36,927 nt of DNA from Leptofilum sp050292445 (GTDB lineage Bacteria > Chloroflexota > Anaerolineae > Promineifilales > Promineifilaceae): assembly GCA_050292445.1 (NCBI GenBank), contig JBNKLQ010000021.1, positions 1-36,927 of the forward strand. The letters run 5' to 3'. A program made the position numbers and the translations under genes. Of the stretch, positions 1-8,359 are shown piece by piece. Below the pieces are notes generated by a model. That model ran no database searches, had not been told where the DNA came from, and was given only the letters and a program-made list of their open reading frames with translations. How positions within the stretch are numbered: the stretch's first letter is position 1; each line of letters begins with the position of its first letter.

Positions 1-1
1 G

Positions 2-412
2 GTTGCCAGCGGCGGTGAAACAGCGCGGCTCATGCTGGCGCTCAAAACAGCGCTGGCCCAGGTGGACAAAACGCCTACGCTTATTTTCGACGAAATCGAC
101 CAGGGCATTGGCGGCCGTGTGGGGGATGTAGTGGGGCGCAAATTGTGGGGTCTTACGGCCGTTGCCGATCATCAAGTCATCGTCGTCACTCATTTGCCCC
201 AGCTGGCGGGCTACGGCGACACGCATTTCCACGTGAGCAAAGCCCAGGCCGACGGTGGCCGCACCACGACTCGCATTAAAACATTGGATGGGGACGGCCG
301 TATTCAGGAACTGGCGGCTATGCTGGGTACCCAGGGCGAACACGCCGTCGGTGGCGCAGAATCCATTCTGGCAGTGGCCAACGGAACGAAAACAGCCGTA
401 AAAAGTAAGTGA
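2..412 (+). CDS. recN: DNA repair protein RecN, C-terminal part
   Basis: RecN is an SMC-like ATPase that acts at double-strand breaks. The frame is open from base 2, so the gene begins outside the window and only about 136 C-terminal residues are seen. They start with the ABC-type signature SGGETARLMLALK, followed by the Walker B stretch TLIFDEIDQGIGG and the switch histidine in VIVVTHLPQLA. This order is typical of the RecN head domain. The stop at 410-412 is followed by a hairpin shared with the convergent protease gene. The internal ATG at 32 is not the start, because the signature lies upstream of it. Identity is secure; only the truncation by the window edge limits the call. Confidence 0.93.
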   Translation, partial: VASGGETARLMLALKTALAQVDKTPTLIFDEIDQGIGGRVGDVVGRKLWGLTAVADHQVIVVTHLPQLAGYGDTHFHVSKAQADGGRTTTRIKTLDGDGRIQELAAMLGTQGEHAVGGAESILAVANGTKTAVKSK

Positions 413-467
413 TTTTGTCATGGAGCAATTGGCTGTAGCTGGCTGATTGTTCTTTATGTGATATAGA

Positions 468-513
468 AAATCTCCCGCAGGGTTTGCTTTTAAGGGCAGC
501 CTGCGGGAGATTT
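468..513. terminator. Bidirectional terminator-like hairpin between recN and the S41 protease
   Basis: A perfect 14-bp inverted repeat (AAATCTCCCGCAGG at 468-481, CCTGCGGGAGATTT at 500-513) with an 18-nt loop sits between two convergent genes. On the minus strand the stem runs into TTTTCT, as in an intrinsic terminator. On the plus strand the U-tract is just the TTT at the stem end. It probably terminates both genes. Confidence 0.7.
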
Positions 514-530
514 GATCTTAGGGGAGATGA

Positions 531-1754
531 TTAGTTTTGCAGATCGGGTTCTGGAGGAACGCTGATGATTGTTTCGCCCTGCAAAAAGTCGATGGCGGCT
601 TGCAGCTGGGTATCTTCAAACTCGCCGTCTACGGCCGTTTCCGGTAGAGGGATGTAATAATCGGGCGTTAAGCCAATATCATTGATTGATCCTTTTTCTG
701 GGGTGAGCCATTCAGCAATCGTAACACGCACGCCACCATCATTAGAAAGCGTATGCCACGTTTGCACGGTGCCTTTGCCAAACGAGATTTGGCCAATGAG
801 CACGCCCCGCCCGCGATCTTGAATCGCTCCGGCCAGTACCTCTGAGGCGCTGGCGCTGCCTTCGTCTATGAGAACCACCATGGGAATGTCCTCTACCAAC
901 CCTTCGTCACTGGCTTCAAACGGCCGTTCCTCACCGTCACCAAACCGCTCAAACAGCACCATTCCTTCATCCAAGAATTGGTCGGCAATCTTTACAGTGG
1001 TGTCTAGGGCTCCACCTGGATTGTGTCGTAAATCTAAAATCAAGCCGGAGGGATCTTGGGCCACCAGTTCGAGCAAAAGGTCAGACAGTTCTTCATCCGT
1101 CGTGTTGCCAAATCGGCTCAAGCGCACGTAGGCGATGCCCTCGTCGAGCATTTCGCCGCGCACCGTGGCCAGCTTAATCACATCCCGCACAATGTCGATG
1201 TTGAGCAGTTCGCCATCTCGATCAATGACCAGGCTGACGGTGGTGCCTGCTGGGCCGCGCACCAGCGCTGCGGCTTCGGCCACATCCATGCCGGTTAGCG
1301 CCACGCCGTCGGCCTCGCGCAAAATATCGCCTGGCCTAATACCAGCGGCGGCGGCCGGTGAACCGTCAATGGGGGAGACAACGGTGATGTTGCCATCCAC
1401 ATCTTCCACTTCAGCGCCGATGCCCTGAAATTCGCCAGCCATCGACTCTTGCGCTGCTGACTGATCTTGTGGCGGCAGGTAACGGGTGTGAGGATCGTCC
1501 AGCGTGGCCAACATGCCATCAATGGCCCCTTCCACAAGGGCCACATCATCGACGGGCTGGCGTAGGTAGCGTTGATGAACTAAATCCCACACTTCCCAGA
1601 AGGGGGTAAATTCTTCGCTGGTGTTGCTAGAAACGGCCGTTCCGGCAAAAACTTGAAGCGGGGCGGCTGGAGATTGAGCCAAAACATAGCCACCCAAAAA
1701 AGCAAAAACCATTAATAAGGCTATGGTAAAACCGGTAGTAAAACGATTAATCAT
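531..1754 (-). CDS. C-terminal processing peptidase, S41 family (CtpA/Prc-like) with PDZ domain
   Basis: A membrane-anchored serine protease that trims or degrades envelope proteins at their C-termini. The 407-residue product starts with a signal anchor (about residues 8-26), then an N-terminal helical part, a PDZ domain (about 105-190) and the S41 catalytic domain (about 205-365). The Ser-Lys dyad is visible as the serine in DEGSASASE and the lysine in ISFGKGTVQ. The length fits the CtpA family. The start ATG at 1752-1754 has a GGAG ribosome site a few bases upstream, and TATAAT lies about 40 bases upstream as a possible -10 box. It is transcribed alone, convergent with recN and divergent from the sugar transferase. 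The substrate cannot be told from sequence. Confidence 0.9.
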   Translation of the reverse strand: MINRFTTGFTIALLMVFAFLGGYVLAQSPAAPLQVFAGTAVSSNTSEEFTPFWEVWDLVHQRYLRQPVDDVALVEGAIDGMLATLDDPHTRYLPPQDQSAAQESMAGEFQGIGAEVEDVDGNITVVSPIDGSPAAAAGIRPGDILREADGVALTGMDVAEAAALVRGPAGTTVSLVIDRDGELLNIDIVRDVIKLATVRGEMLDEGIAYVRLSRFGNTTDEELSDLLLELVAQDPSGLILDLRHNPGGALDTTVKIADQFLDEGMVLFERFGDGEERPFEASDEGLVEDIPMVVLIDEGSASASEVLAGAIQDRGRGVLIGQISFGKGTVQTWHTLSNDGGVRVTIAEWLTPEKGSINDIGLTPDYYIPLPETAVDGEFEDTQLQAAIDFLQGETIISVPPEPDLQN

Positions 1755-1792
1755 GAAAATGCTCCATAAAAGATAGTAGGTACAGTCCCTTC

Positions 1793-1798
1793 ATTATA
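1793..1798 (-). promoter_or_regulatory. Probable -10 box for the S41 protease gene
   Basis: On the minus strand this reads TATAAT inside CGTATAATG, about 39 bases before the protease start codon. No good -35 hexamer stands 16-18 bases upstream (AATAGA is the best there), so only the -10 element is supported. Confidence 0.4.
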
Positions 1799-1870
1799 CG
1801 AGTATTTGTTAAAAATCTATTGACGTAGGTTTAACAGAGACTAAACGGTTTGCAAGCGTTAATTGCTCGG

Positions 1871-1899
1871 TTGGTTGGCACCCGGCTGTTTGATACAAT
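1871..1899 (+). promoter_or_regulatory. Promoter of the sugar transferase gene, probably giving a leaderless mRNA
   Basis: TTGGTT (1871-1876) and TACAAT (1894-1899) are separated by 17 bases. Transcription would start near 1906, which is itself an ATG in frame with the gene, and there is no ribosome-binding site upstream. The ATG at 1900 overlaps the promoter edge and is unlikely to be on the transcript. Confidence 0.5.
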
Positions 1900-1905
1900 A
1901 TGGAC

Positions 1906-3381
1906 ATGTCCACGCAGCGGATTCGTACTATCTACACCATCTCCCTGGTTCTTTTAGATGCCTTTTTGGTGGCGGTTGCTTTTGTGCTGGCTTACCAGCT
2001 GCGTGTTTTGATCGATTGGCCAGAGCCATTGGCCAATACGGTGCCATTAACAGCCTACACGGGTTTGCTGATTGTGCAGGTCATCTCTATTGTGGTGGCC
2101 CTCTTCTTTTATCGCCAATATTACATTCCCCGTGCGGTTTCCCGTGTAGACCAATTTTATTATGTGTTTGCGGCCGTTTCGATTGGTACCCTTGTCGCTG
2201 TTGCTATCTCCACTTTTTTGTTCAAAAATGACAAAGTAATTCTAGATTATCCACGGGCCATGATCATCTATGCCTGGTTGCTCACCATTTTGCTGCTGGT
2301 TGTTGGTCGGATGGCTCACCAACTGTTGCGGTCGGCGCTGCGCAACCGTGGTTGGGGTAAGGATCGGGTTATTGTGGTGGGGACTGGCGATATGGCCCAA
2401 GTTGTTGTGCAGCGCATTCTGCGCTCGCCGTATTTAGGCTATGAGCTGCTGGGGGTGGTTAATGGGGTGCAAGCGGCTGAAATTGCTGGCGTGCCCGTCT
2501 TAGGTTCTCCAGAAGATTTGCCAACGCTTATCGAAGAGCTTGGTCTGGATGAAGTGATTATTGCCATGCCAGAGAAGGGGCATCGTGAAACGGTACGGGT
2601 GATTTCTTATTGTGAGCGTGGCCGTGTTTCCATCAAAATTTTCCCTGATGTCTTCCAATTTGTAACTTCACAGGCCAGCATTGATGAGCTTGGCGGTTTG
2701 CCGCTGCTTTCGGTACGGGATTATGCACTCCGTGGTTATTTGCTCATTTTCAAGCGACTCATGGATATGCTGGGGGCGGCGCTTGGCCTGGTTTTCTTAT
2801 CGCCACTTATGCTGTTGATTGCGGTGGCTATCAAGTTTGAATCGCCGGGGCCAGTCTTTTTTGTGCAGGAACGTATGGGGCTGGATGCCAAACCCTTTCG
2901 CATGATTAAATTCCGTTCAATGCGCCGCGATGCGGAGCGGCATGGCCCTGGCTGGACAACGGACAATGATCCTCGCCAGACGCGGCTGGGCATGCTTATT
3001 CGCAAGATTGAGGCGGATGAGCTGCCTAATTTGATCAACGTGCTGCTGGGCGAAATGAGTTTGGTTGGCCCACGGCCGGAGCAGGCGCATTATGTGGAAG
3101 AGTTTCGGCAGACGGTGCCTCGCTACATGGACCGGCATCAAGAGAAGGGTGGCATGACTGGCTGGGCTCAGGTGAATGGTCTGCGTGGCGATACATCCAT
3201 TGCGGAGCGGACCAAGTACGATTTATGGTATATGGAAAACTGGTCTATTTTGTTAGATGTTAAAATTATTTTGCGCACGTTTTGGCAAATTGTGGAACGC
3301 AAAAGTCGTAAAGAGCCGCTGCCTGAACCGATACAAGAGATACGGCCGTCTGACACCACTTCTCTCTCCTCTCAAGATTAA
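1906..3381 (+). CDS. Polyprenyl-phosphate sugar phosphotransferase (WbaP/WcaJ-type initiating glycosyltransferase)
   Basis: It should transfer a sugar-1-phosphate from a nucleotide sugar to undecaprenyl phosphate, the first step in exopolysaccharide or O-chain synthesis. From the ATG at 1906 it has 491 residues. Four to five membrane helices fill about 1-125. A Rossmann CoA-binding-like domain follows (about 140-270, VIVVGTGDMAQ). A further helix precedes the C-terminal bacterial sugar transferase domain (from about 285), with the family motifs KRLMDMLGAALGL, FRMIKFRSMRRDAE, ADELPNLINVL and SLVGPRPE. An in-frame ATG at 1900 would add two residues. I prefer 1906 because it falls at the expected transcription start. 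No other polysaccharide genes are in view, so the donor sugar is unknown. Confidence 0.9.
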   Translation: MSTQRIRTIYTISLVLLDAFLVAVAFVLAYQLRVLIDWPEPLANTVPLTAYTGLLIVQVISIVVALFFYRQYYIPRAVSRVDQFYYVFAAVSIGTLVAVAISTFLFKNDKVILDYPRAMIIYAWLLTILLLVVGRMAHQLLRSALRNRGWGKDRVIVVGTGDMAQVVVQRILRSPYLGYELLGVVNGVQAAEIAGVPVLGSPEDLPTLIEELGLDEVIIAMPEKGHRETVRVISYCERGRVSIKIFPDVFQFVTSQASIDELGGLPLLSVRDYALRGYLLIFKRLMDMLGAALGLVFLSPLMLLIAVAIKFESPGPVFFVQERMGLDAKPFRMIKFRSMRRDAERHGPGWTTDNDPRQTRLGMLIRKIEADELPNLINVLLGEMSLVGPRPEQAHYVEEFRQTVPRYMDRHQEKGGMTGWAQVNGLRGDTSIAERTKYDLWYMENWSILLDVKIILRTFWQIVERKSRKEPLPEPIQEIRPSDTTSLSSQD

Positions 3382-3410
3382 TTCCCTCCTTGATCTAACA
3401 TTGTTCTTAT

Positions 3411-3439
3411 TTGACGCCTGTTTGCCAGCATGTTATGAT
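3411..3439 (+). promoter_or_regulatory. Housekeeping-type promoter of the hrcA operon
   Basis: TTGACG (3411-3416) and TATGAT (3434-3439) are 17 bases apart, a near-consensus vegetative promoter. The predicted transcription start near 3446 lies just before the CIRCE operator, so HrcA bound there would block the polymerase. Confidence 0.8.
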
Positions 3440-3454
3440 ATTTAAAGTACCCTT

Positions 3455-3481
3455 TTAGCACTCTTGTTTAGAGAGTGCTAA
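3455..3481 (+). promoter_or_regulatory. CIRCE element (HrcA operator)
   Basis: TTAGCACTC-N9-GAGTGCTAA, a perfect match to the CIRCE consensus, begins about 9 bases after the predicted transcription start of hrcA. CIRCE is the binding site of the HrcA repressor; hrcA itself follows at 3560, so the operon is very probably autoregulated and heat-inducible. Confidence 0.97.
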
Positions 3482-3499
3482 TCACATAGTTCAGCTAAT

Positions 3500-3539
3500 A
3501 ATGAGACTAGGACTTGCACTGCGCAACACTAGTCTCATT
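3500..3539 (+). promoter_or_regulatory. Second inverted repeat in the hrcA leader
   Basis: AATGAGACTAG (3500-3510) and CTAGTCTCATT (3529-3539) form a perfect 11-bp inverted repeat with an 18-base loop, between CIRCE and the hrcA ATG at 3560. There is no U-tract, so it is not an ordinary terminator. It could be a second operator or an mRNA hairpin controlling stability or translation. Its function is unknown. Confidence 0.65.
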
Positions 3540-3559
3540 GTCTGTTCGACAAACACAAA

Positions 3560-4582
3560 ATGTTTGAGAATTTAACCGAGCGACAAGAAAAAATATTGGG
3601 CCTGGTTGTACGTAATCACATTGAAACCGGGCAGCCAGTTGGCTCCAAAACATTGGTAGAACAGTACGATTTGGATGTCAGCTCGGCCACAGTGCGTAAT
3701 GAACTGGCCTCCCTTGATGAGATGGGGTATCTGGTGCAGTTGCATACCTCAGCTGGTCGCATTCCCACAGAAGTTGGGTATCGTTATTTTGTGCAAAAGC
3801 TGTTGGGTGAGTTTCGTTTGCCCGTACATGAAGAGCAAATGATTCGGCATCAGTTCCACCAGGCGCGATTAGATCTGGACCAATGGATGCGCTTAGCTGC
3901 GGCTATTTTGGCTCGGACGTCCTTGGGGGCCAGCTTTGTAACGGCACCCCGCCCTCGTTCCAATCGATTTAAGCATTTACAGCTCATCTCTACGCAGGGG
4001 CGGCTTGTCCTCATGATTTTGGTGTTATATGGTGGCGAGGTTAAGCAGCAGATGTTGACGCTGGCTGAGCCAATTTCGCAGATGCGCTTAAGTGCAGTGG
4101 CGGACCGCATGAATGCCTTGTTGGTTGACGCAAACTATGAGGAGGCCGTTGCTCGTTTAGGCCATTTGGATGAGCTGGAAGCAGACGTGGCCAAACTGAC
4201 CCTGGATATTTTGCGCCGCTCCGACAGCCGCACCATTACCGATATTTATCGTGACGGGTTGATGAATATTGTCGATGATGCGGGGACACGCCAGGCGGTG
4301 CGGGTGCTAGAAGAACGAACCTTGTTGGCCAATGTTTTGGCGGAAACACAAACTTCTCAGGGGGGCGTGCAGGTTGTCATTGGTGGGGAAGGCCGTTGGG
4401 AAGAGCTAAAAGAGTGCTCCATCATTTTGTCTCGCTACGGGGTCGCTGACCAGTTCAGCGGAACGGTGGCTGTCATTGGCCCAACGCGAATGTCATATGC
4501 CCGTAACGTTGCTGCTGTGCAATATGTAGCCAATCTGATGAGTGGCTTTGTCTATGACTATTATTTGGAAGACCCAAGTTAA
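3560..4582 (+). CDS. hrcA: Heat-inducible transcription repressor HrcA
   Basis: A 340-residue repressor that binds CIRCE and is held active by GroE chaperonins in the species studied. The N-terminal winged-helix domain (about 1-80) carries the family pattern LTERQEKILGLVV, VGSKTL and SSATVRNELASLDEMGYLVQ. A GAF-like middle and the C-terminal HrcA domain end with a segment like IGPTRMSYARNV that is characteristic of the family. It is the first gene of the chaperone operon, followed 28 bases later by grpE. No clear ribosome-binding site precedes the ATG, so translation may be modest or depend on the leader hairpin. Length and context match the family. Confidence 0.96.
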   Translation: MFENLTERQEKILGLVVRNHIETGQPVGSKTLVEQYDLDVSSATVRNELASLDEMGYLVQLHTSAGRIPTEVGYRYFVQKLLGEFRLPVHEEQMIRHQFHQARLDLDQWMRLAAAILARTSLGASFVTAPRPRSNRFKHLQLISTQGRLVLMILVLYGGEVKQQMLTLAEPISQMRLSAVADRMNALLVDANYEEAVARLGHLDELEADVAKLTLDILRRSDSRTITDIYRDGLMNIVDDAGTRQAVRVLEERTLLANVLAETQTSQGGVQVVIGGEGRWEELKECSIILSRYGVADQFSGTVAVIGPTRMSYARNVAAVQYVANLMSGFVYDYYLEDPS

Positions 4583-4610
4583 AAGATTCTGCATAAAGAG
4601 GTAAATATCA

Positions 4611-5180
4611 GTGAGTGAAGAAAAGATAGCGGAAGAGATTCAGGACAGTGTGCCAGAACCAGAAGGTGCGACTAATGGTGAAGAAACGGCGGAAACTCCG
4701 GAATCTGAACCGGCTGAACCTCCGACAATTGGAGAACAGCTAGCGGCTGCTCAGGCCGAAGCTGAGGATTATAAAGATCGCTGGCTGCGCAGCCAGGCAG
4801 AGTTTGCCAATGCCCGCAAGCGGATGGAAAAGCAGCGGTTGGATACGTACACTAACGCTACTGTCAATGTGATGGACAAGCTGCTACCTATCGTAGATGA
4901 TTTTGAGCGGGCTATGGAAAATTTGCCAGCGGAGATCAGTGGAAATAGCTGGCTGGAAGGCATTCAGCTGGTGCAGCGTAAGCTGGTGGCCACGTTAGAA
5001 AATTTTAGCGTTACGCCAATTGAGGCAATTGGTGAACCGTTCGACCCCAATTTGCATGAAGCGATTACCCAGGAACCTACGGATGAGTATGAGAGTGGGG
5101 CGGTGTGTCGTGTTTTGCAGACGGGATACAAAATTGGTGATCGTGTGATACGGCCGTCTCTCGTCGTCGTAGCCGCGTAA
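4611..5180 (+). CDS. grpE: Nucleotide exchange factor GrpE
   Basis: GrpE is the ADP-release factor and thermosensor for DnaK. The 189-residue protein begins with a GTG codon preceded at good spacing by AAAGAGGT. The first 45 residues are acidic and disordered. The long dimerising helix spans about 46-95 and contains RWLRSQAEFANARKRMEK. The C-terminal beta-wing domain includes VDDFERAMENLP and the typical ending with DPNLHEA and GYKIGDRVIRPSLVVVA. It lies between hrcA and dnaK in the same operon, with a 24-base gap before dnaK. Confidence 0.96.
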   Translation: MSEEKIAEEIQDSVPEPEGATNGEETAETPESEPAEPPTIGEQLAAAQAEAEDYKDRWLRSQAEFANARKRMEKQRLDTYTNATVNVMDKLLPIVDDFERAMENLPAEISGNSWLEGIQLVQRKLVATLENFSVTPIEAIGEPFDPNLHEAITQEPTDEYESGAVCRVLQTGYKIGDRVIRPSLVVVAA

Positions 5181-5204
5181 AAATCAAAATAAGGAATAAT
5201 AAAA

Positions 5205-7118
5205 ATGGGCAAAATAATTGGAATCGATTTAGGAACCACAAACTCCGTAGCGGCTGTAATGGAAGGCGGCGAACCAGTTGTTATTTCCAGCGCAGAAGGC
5301 GGCCGTACATTTCCCTCCATTGTCGCTATCAATGCTAAAACAGGCGAGCGTTTGGTGGGGCAGGTGGCCAAGCGTCAGGCCGTTGTCAACCCGCTGAATA
5401 CCGTTTTCTCCGTAAAGCGGTTCATGGGACGTAAGTTTGATGACCCGGTTGTCGCCAAAGCGCTTAAATATGTGCCTTACGAGGTTCATAAGGCCCCCAA
5501 TGGCGATGTGCGCGTGGTGATGAACGAGCGTGAATATTCCCCGCCAGAAGTCTCTGCCATGATCCTGCAAAAAATCAAGGCCGATGCCGAAGCGTATCTG
5601 GGCCAGCCAGTGACGCAGGCAGTCATTACCGTGCCGGCTTACTTCAACGATAGCCAGCGGCAAGCCACCAAAGATGCGGGCAAGATTGCTGGTCTGGAAG
5701 TGCTGCGCATTGTCAACGAGCCAACGGCTTCCTCCCTGGCCTATGGATTGGGCAACGAGGCGGACGAGCTGATTGCTGTCTATGATTTAGGTGGTGGCAC
5801 CTTCGATATTTCCATTTTGGAAGTGGGTGATGGCGTGTTTGAAGTGAAATCGACCAACGGCGACACATTCCTCGGCGGTGATGATTTTGACCAAAAGATC
5901 ATTGACTGGGCGGCAGAGCAGTTCAAGATGGATCAGGGTATTGATCTGCGTGACGACCGTCAAGCTCTCCAGCGTCTGCGTGAAGCGGCCGAAAAAGCCA
6001 AGATTGAACTATCCACTACCATGCAGACGGAGCTGAATCTACCGTACATTACGGCCGATGCGTCTGGCCCCAAGCATTTAAATCTGACACTATCTCGTGC
6101 TAAGTTTGAGCAGCTGGCTGATGAACTGGTGAAGCGTTCTATCGAGCCATGCCGCCAGGCGCTGAAGGATGCGGGCGTTTCCAAGGGTGACATCACGCAG
6201 GTGGTGCTAGTGGGTGGCATGACTCGTGTGCCGTCCATTCAAGAGGCCGTCCGCCAATTTTTTGGTAAGGAACTACACAAGGGCGTGAATCCTGATGAGG
6301 TTGTGGGCATTGGCGCAGCCATTCAGGCCGGTGTTTTGGGTGGTGATGTAAAAGATGTGCTGCTGTTGGATGTGACGCCGCTGACATTAAGTATCGAGAC
6401 GTTGGGTGGCGTGGCTACGCCGCTGATTGAGCGCAATACAACAATTCCAACGAAGAAAAGTCAGGTCTTCTCCACCGCTTCCGATAGCCAGACGCAGGTG
6501 GAAATTCATGTCACTCAGGGCGAGCGGCAGATGGCGGCTGACAACAAAAGCCTGGGCAAGTTCATTTTGGACGGCATTCCACCAGCACCTCGTGGCGTCC
6601 CTCAGATTGAAGTGACGTTTGACATCAATGCGGATGGTATTTTGAACGTGACGGCTGCGGACAAAGCAACAGGTAAGCAGCAGGCGATGCAGATTATTCC
6701 GTCTAGCGGTTTGTCTGATACAGAAATTGAAAAGATGGTGCAAGATGCTGAATCTCATGCAGCTGAGGATGAGGAGCGTCGTGCCCAGGTCGAGGCGCGT
6801 AACAAGGCGGATTCGGCCGTTTACAGTGCTGAGAAGTTCTTAGCTGATAATGGGGAACAGATTCCTGAGGCATCGAAGGCGGCGATTCAAAGCCAGGTAG
6901 ATGCGGTAAAAGAAATGCTGGAAGGCAATGGTGATGCAGCTGCGATGGAAACGGCCGTTACCAATCTCCAAAACGTACTCAACGAAGCGGGGGCGGCCAT
7001 GTACCAAGAGCAGGGTCAACCCGGTTCCGCCGAGCCTTCTGCCAATGGTGGCCCTGAAGGTGAGGCTGCTGGCGATGATGAAGAAGATGTCATCGAAGGC
7101 GAGTTTAGCGACGCGTAA
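5205..7118 (+). CDS. dnaK: Molecular chaperone DnaK (Hsp70)
   Basis: ATP-driven folding chaperone, 637 residues, full length. The nucleotide-binding domain opens with GIDLGTTNSVAAV and contains the Hsp70 signatures YDLGGGTFDISILE and VVLVGGMTRVPSIQ. The linker DVLLLDVTPLTL follows and then the substrate-binding domain (about 390-500) and helical lid. The tail is acidic and ends in EDVIEGEFSDA, like the EEVD-type tails of bacterial DnaK. The ribosome site AAGGA lies just before the ATG. The 92-base gap to dnaJ holds a strong hairpin that may lower dnaJ expression relative to dnaK. Confidence 0.98.
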   Translation: MGKIIGIDLGTTNSVAAVMEGGEPVVISSAEGGRTFPSIVAINAKTGERLVGQVAKRQAVVNPLNTVFSVKRFMGRKFDDPVVAKALKYVPYEVHKAPNGDVRVVMNEREYSPPEVSAMILQKIKADAEAYLGQPVTQAVITVPAYFNDSQRQATKDAGKIAGLEVLRIVNEPTASSLAYGLGNEADELIAVYDLGGGTFDISILEVGDGVFEVKSTNGDTFLGGDDFDQKIIDWAAEQFKMDQGIDLRDDRQALQRLREAAEKAKIELSTTMQTELNLPYITADASGPKHLNLTLSRAKFEQLADELVKRSIEPCRQALKDAGVSKGDITQVVLVGGMTRVPSIQEAVRQFFGKELHKGVNPDEVVGIGAAIQAGVLGGDVKDVLLLDVTPLTLSIETLGGVATPLIERNTTIPTKKSQVFSTASDSQTQVEIHVTQGERQMAADNKSLGKFILDGIPPAPRGVPQIEVTFDINADGILNVTAADKATGKQQAMQIIPSSGLSDTEIEKMVQDAESHAAEDEERRAQVEARNKADSAVYSAEKFLADNGEQIPEASKAAIQSQVDAVKEMLEGNGDAAAMETAVTNLQNVLNEAGAAMYQEQGQPGSAEPSANGGPEGEAAGDDEEDVIEGEFSDA

Positions 7119-7140
7119 TTGAGTTGAAACAAGATTTTTG

Positions 7141-7180
7141 AAACCAGCATCCGGCCGTTTTTTAGGCTGGATGCTGGTTT
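7141..7180 (+). terminator. Hairpin between dnaK and dnaJ, possible attenuating terminator
   Basis: AAACCAGCATCC (7141-7152) pairs perfectly with GGATGCTGGTTT (7169-7180). The stem extends inward by a G-U pair and GCC/GGC, making about 16 pairs around an 8-base loop, and ends in a short TTTT. As dnaJ follows on the same strand, partial termination or RNA processing is the likely role. Confidence 0.65.
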
Positions 7181-7210
7181 TAGTAAACAAGTTTTCCCAC
7201 AAGGACATGT

Positions 7211-8359
7211 ATGGCCACACAAAGAGACTTTTATGACGTGCTAGGTCTTTCGCGTAGTGCATCCAAAGATGAGATTAAGAAAGCTTACCGAAAACTAGCC
7301 CGCCAATATCATCCAGACGTCAACAAAGAGAACGGTGCCGAAGAAAAGTTCAAAGAAGTACAGTATGCTTACGAGGTACTGTCCGACGAGCGCAAGCGTA
7401 ATGCATACGATACATATGGCCATGCCGGTGTGGAAAATGGGGCAGGCGGGTTTGGCGGCTTTGAAGGTGGTTTCGGCAATATCAGCGACATCTTTGAAGA
7501 ACTTTTTAACGCTGGATTTGGCGGTAGTCGTCGCAGGCGGCGTGGCCCCCGGCGCGGCATGGATTTGCGGGCTGATTTATCCATCACTTTTGAAGAGGCC
7601 GTCTTTGGTGTGGAAAAAGAGATAGAGGTTCGTCGGCCAGAGACATGCTCAACCTGTCATGGTAACGGTGCTAAACCGGGCAGCAATCCGATTGCTTGTA
7701 CCACTTGTAATGGCTCTGGCGAAGTGCGGCGAGTGCAGCAGTCGATCCTTGGTTCCTTTGTGAATGTGACAACCTGCTCAACTTGCCAGGGCAGTGGTGA
7801 ACTGATTCCTGAACCCTGTCCAGCTTGCAATGGGCAAAAACAGGTGATGGAAGTTCGCATGTTGAAAGTAAAAGTTCCCCCTGGGGTTGACAGTGATACA
7901 CAAATTCGTCTTACGGGGGAAGGTGGCCCCGGCCAGGATGGCGGCCCGCCAGGCAATCTTTTTGTGGTCATCGGTGTGCAGCCACATGAGTTTTTCCAGC
8001 GGCGTGGCGAAGATATTTACCTTGATATGCACATTAATGTGGCTCAAGCGGCGCTGGGTGACAGCATCATGGTGCCAACGCTCGATGGAGATGAACCGCT
8101 TGATATTCCGGCGGGGACGCAGCCTGGCAAGGTGTTCCGTTTGCGAGGCAAAGGCGTACCGCGTCTGGATCGCTCTGGTCGTGGGGTGCCAATGGGCCGA
8201 GGCGATCAACATGTGTTGATTCAGGTTGCGATACCTAAGAAGCTAACCGATGATCAAACAGAACTTTTCCAAGAGCTTTCGCGGACGCTGGGCAAGGAAG
8301 TTGTGCCTCGTGGCGAGCGCGGCATCTGGGACCAACTGCGCAATGCGTTTGGATTATAG
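7211..8359 (+). CDS. dnaJ: Chaperone protein DnaJ (Hsp40, type I)
   Basis: Co-chaperone that stimulates DnaK ATPase and presents substrates; 382 residues. The J domain (about 5-70) has the HPD motif in QYHPDVN. A Gly/Phe-rich region with an Arg-rich patch follows (about 75-115). The zinc-binding domain has four cysteine pairs: CSTCHGNG, CTTCNGSG, CSTCQGSG and CPACNGQK. The last departs from the usual CxxCxGxG by losing its final glycine. Two C-terminal beta domains complete a type I DnaJ. Its stop codon abuts the ATG of prmA, so the two are translationally coupled. Confidence 0.96.
   Translation: MATQRDFYDVLGLSRSASKDEIKKAYRKLARQYHPDVNKENGAEEKFKEVQYAYEVLSDERKRNAYDTYGHAGVENGAGGFGGFEGGFGNISDIFEELFNAGFGGSRRRRRGPRRGMDLRADLSITFEEAVFGVEKEIEVRRPETCSTCHGNGAKPGSNPIACTTCNGSGEVRRVQQSILGSFVNVTTCSTCQGSGELIPEPCPACNGQKQVMEVRMLKVKVPPGVDSDTQIRLTGEGGPGQDGGPPGNLFVVIGVQPHEFFQRRGEDIYLDMHINVAQAALGDSIMVPTLDGDEPLDIPAGTQPGKVFRLRGKGVPRLDRSGRGVPMGRGDQHVLIQVAIPKKLTDDQTELFQELSRTLGKEVVPRGERGIWDQLRNAFGL

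Noticed and set aside
5229..5663. 144-codon minus-strand frame opposite dnaK
   Set aside because: Antisense shadow of a highly conserved gene, with no start signal.
7119..7210. dnaK-dnaJ gap as an operon break with a separate dnaJ promoter
   Set aside because: No convincing -35/-10 pair is seen in these 92 bases. The hairpin fits attenuation or processing better.
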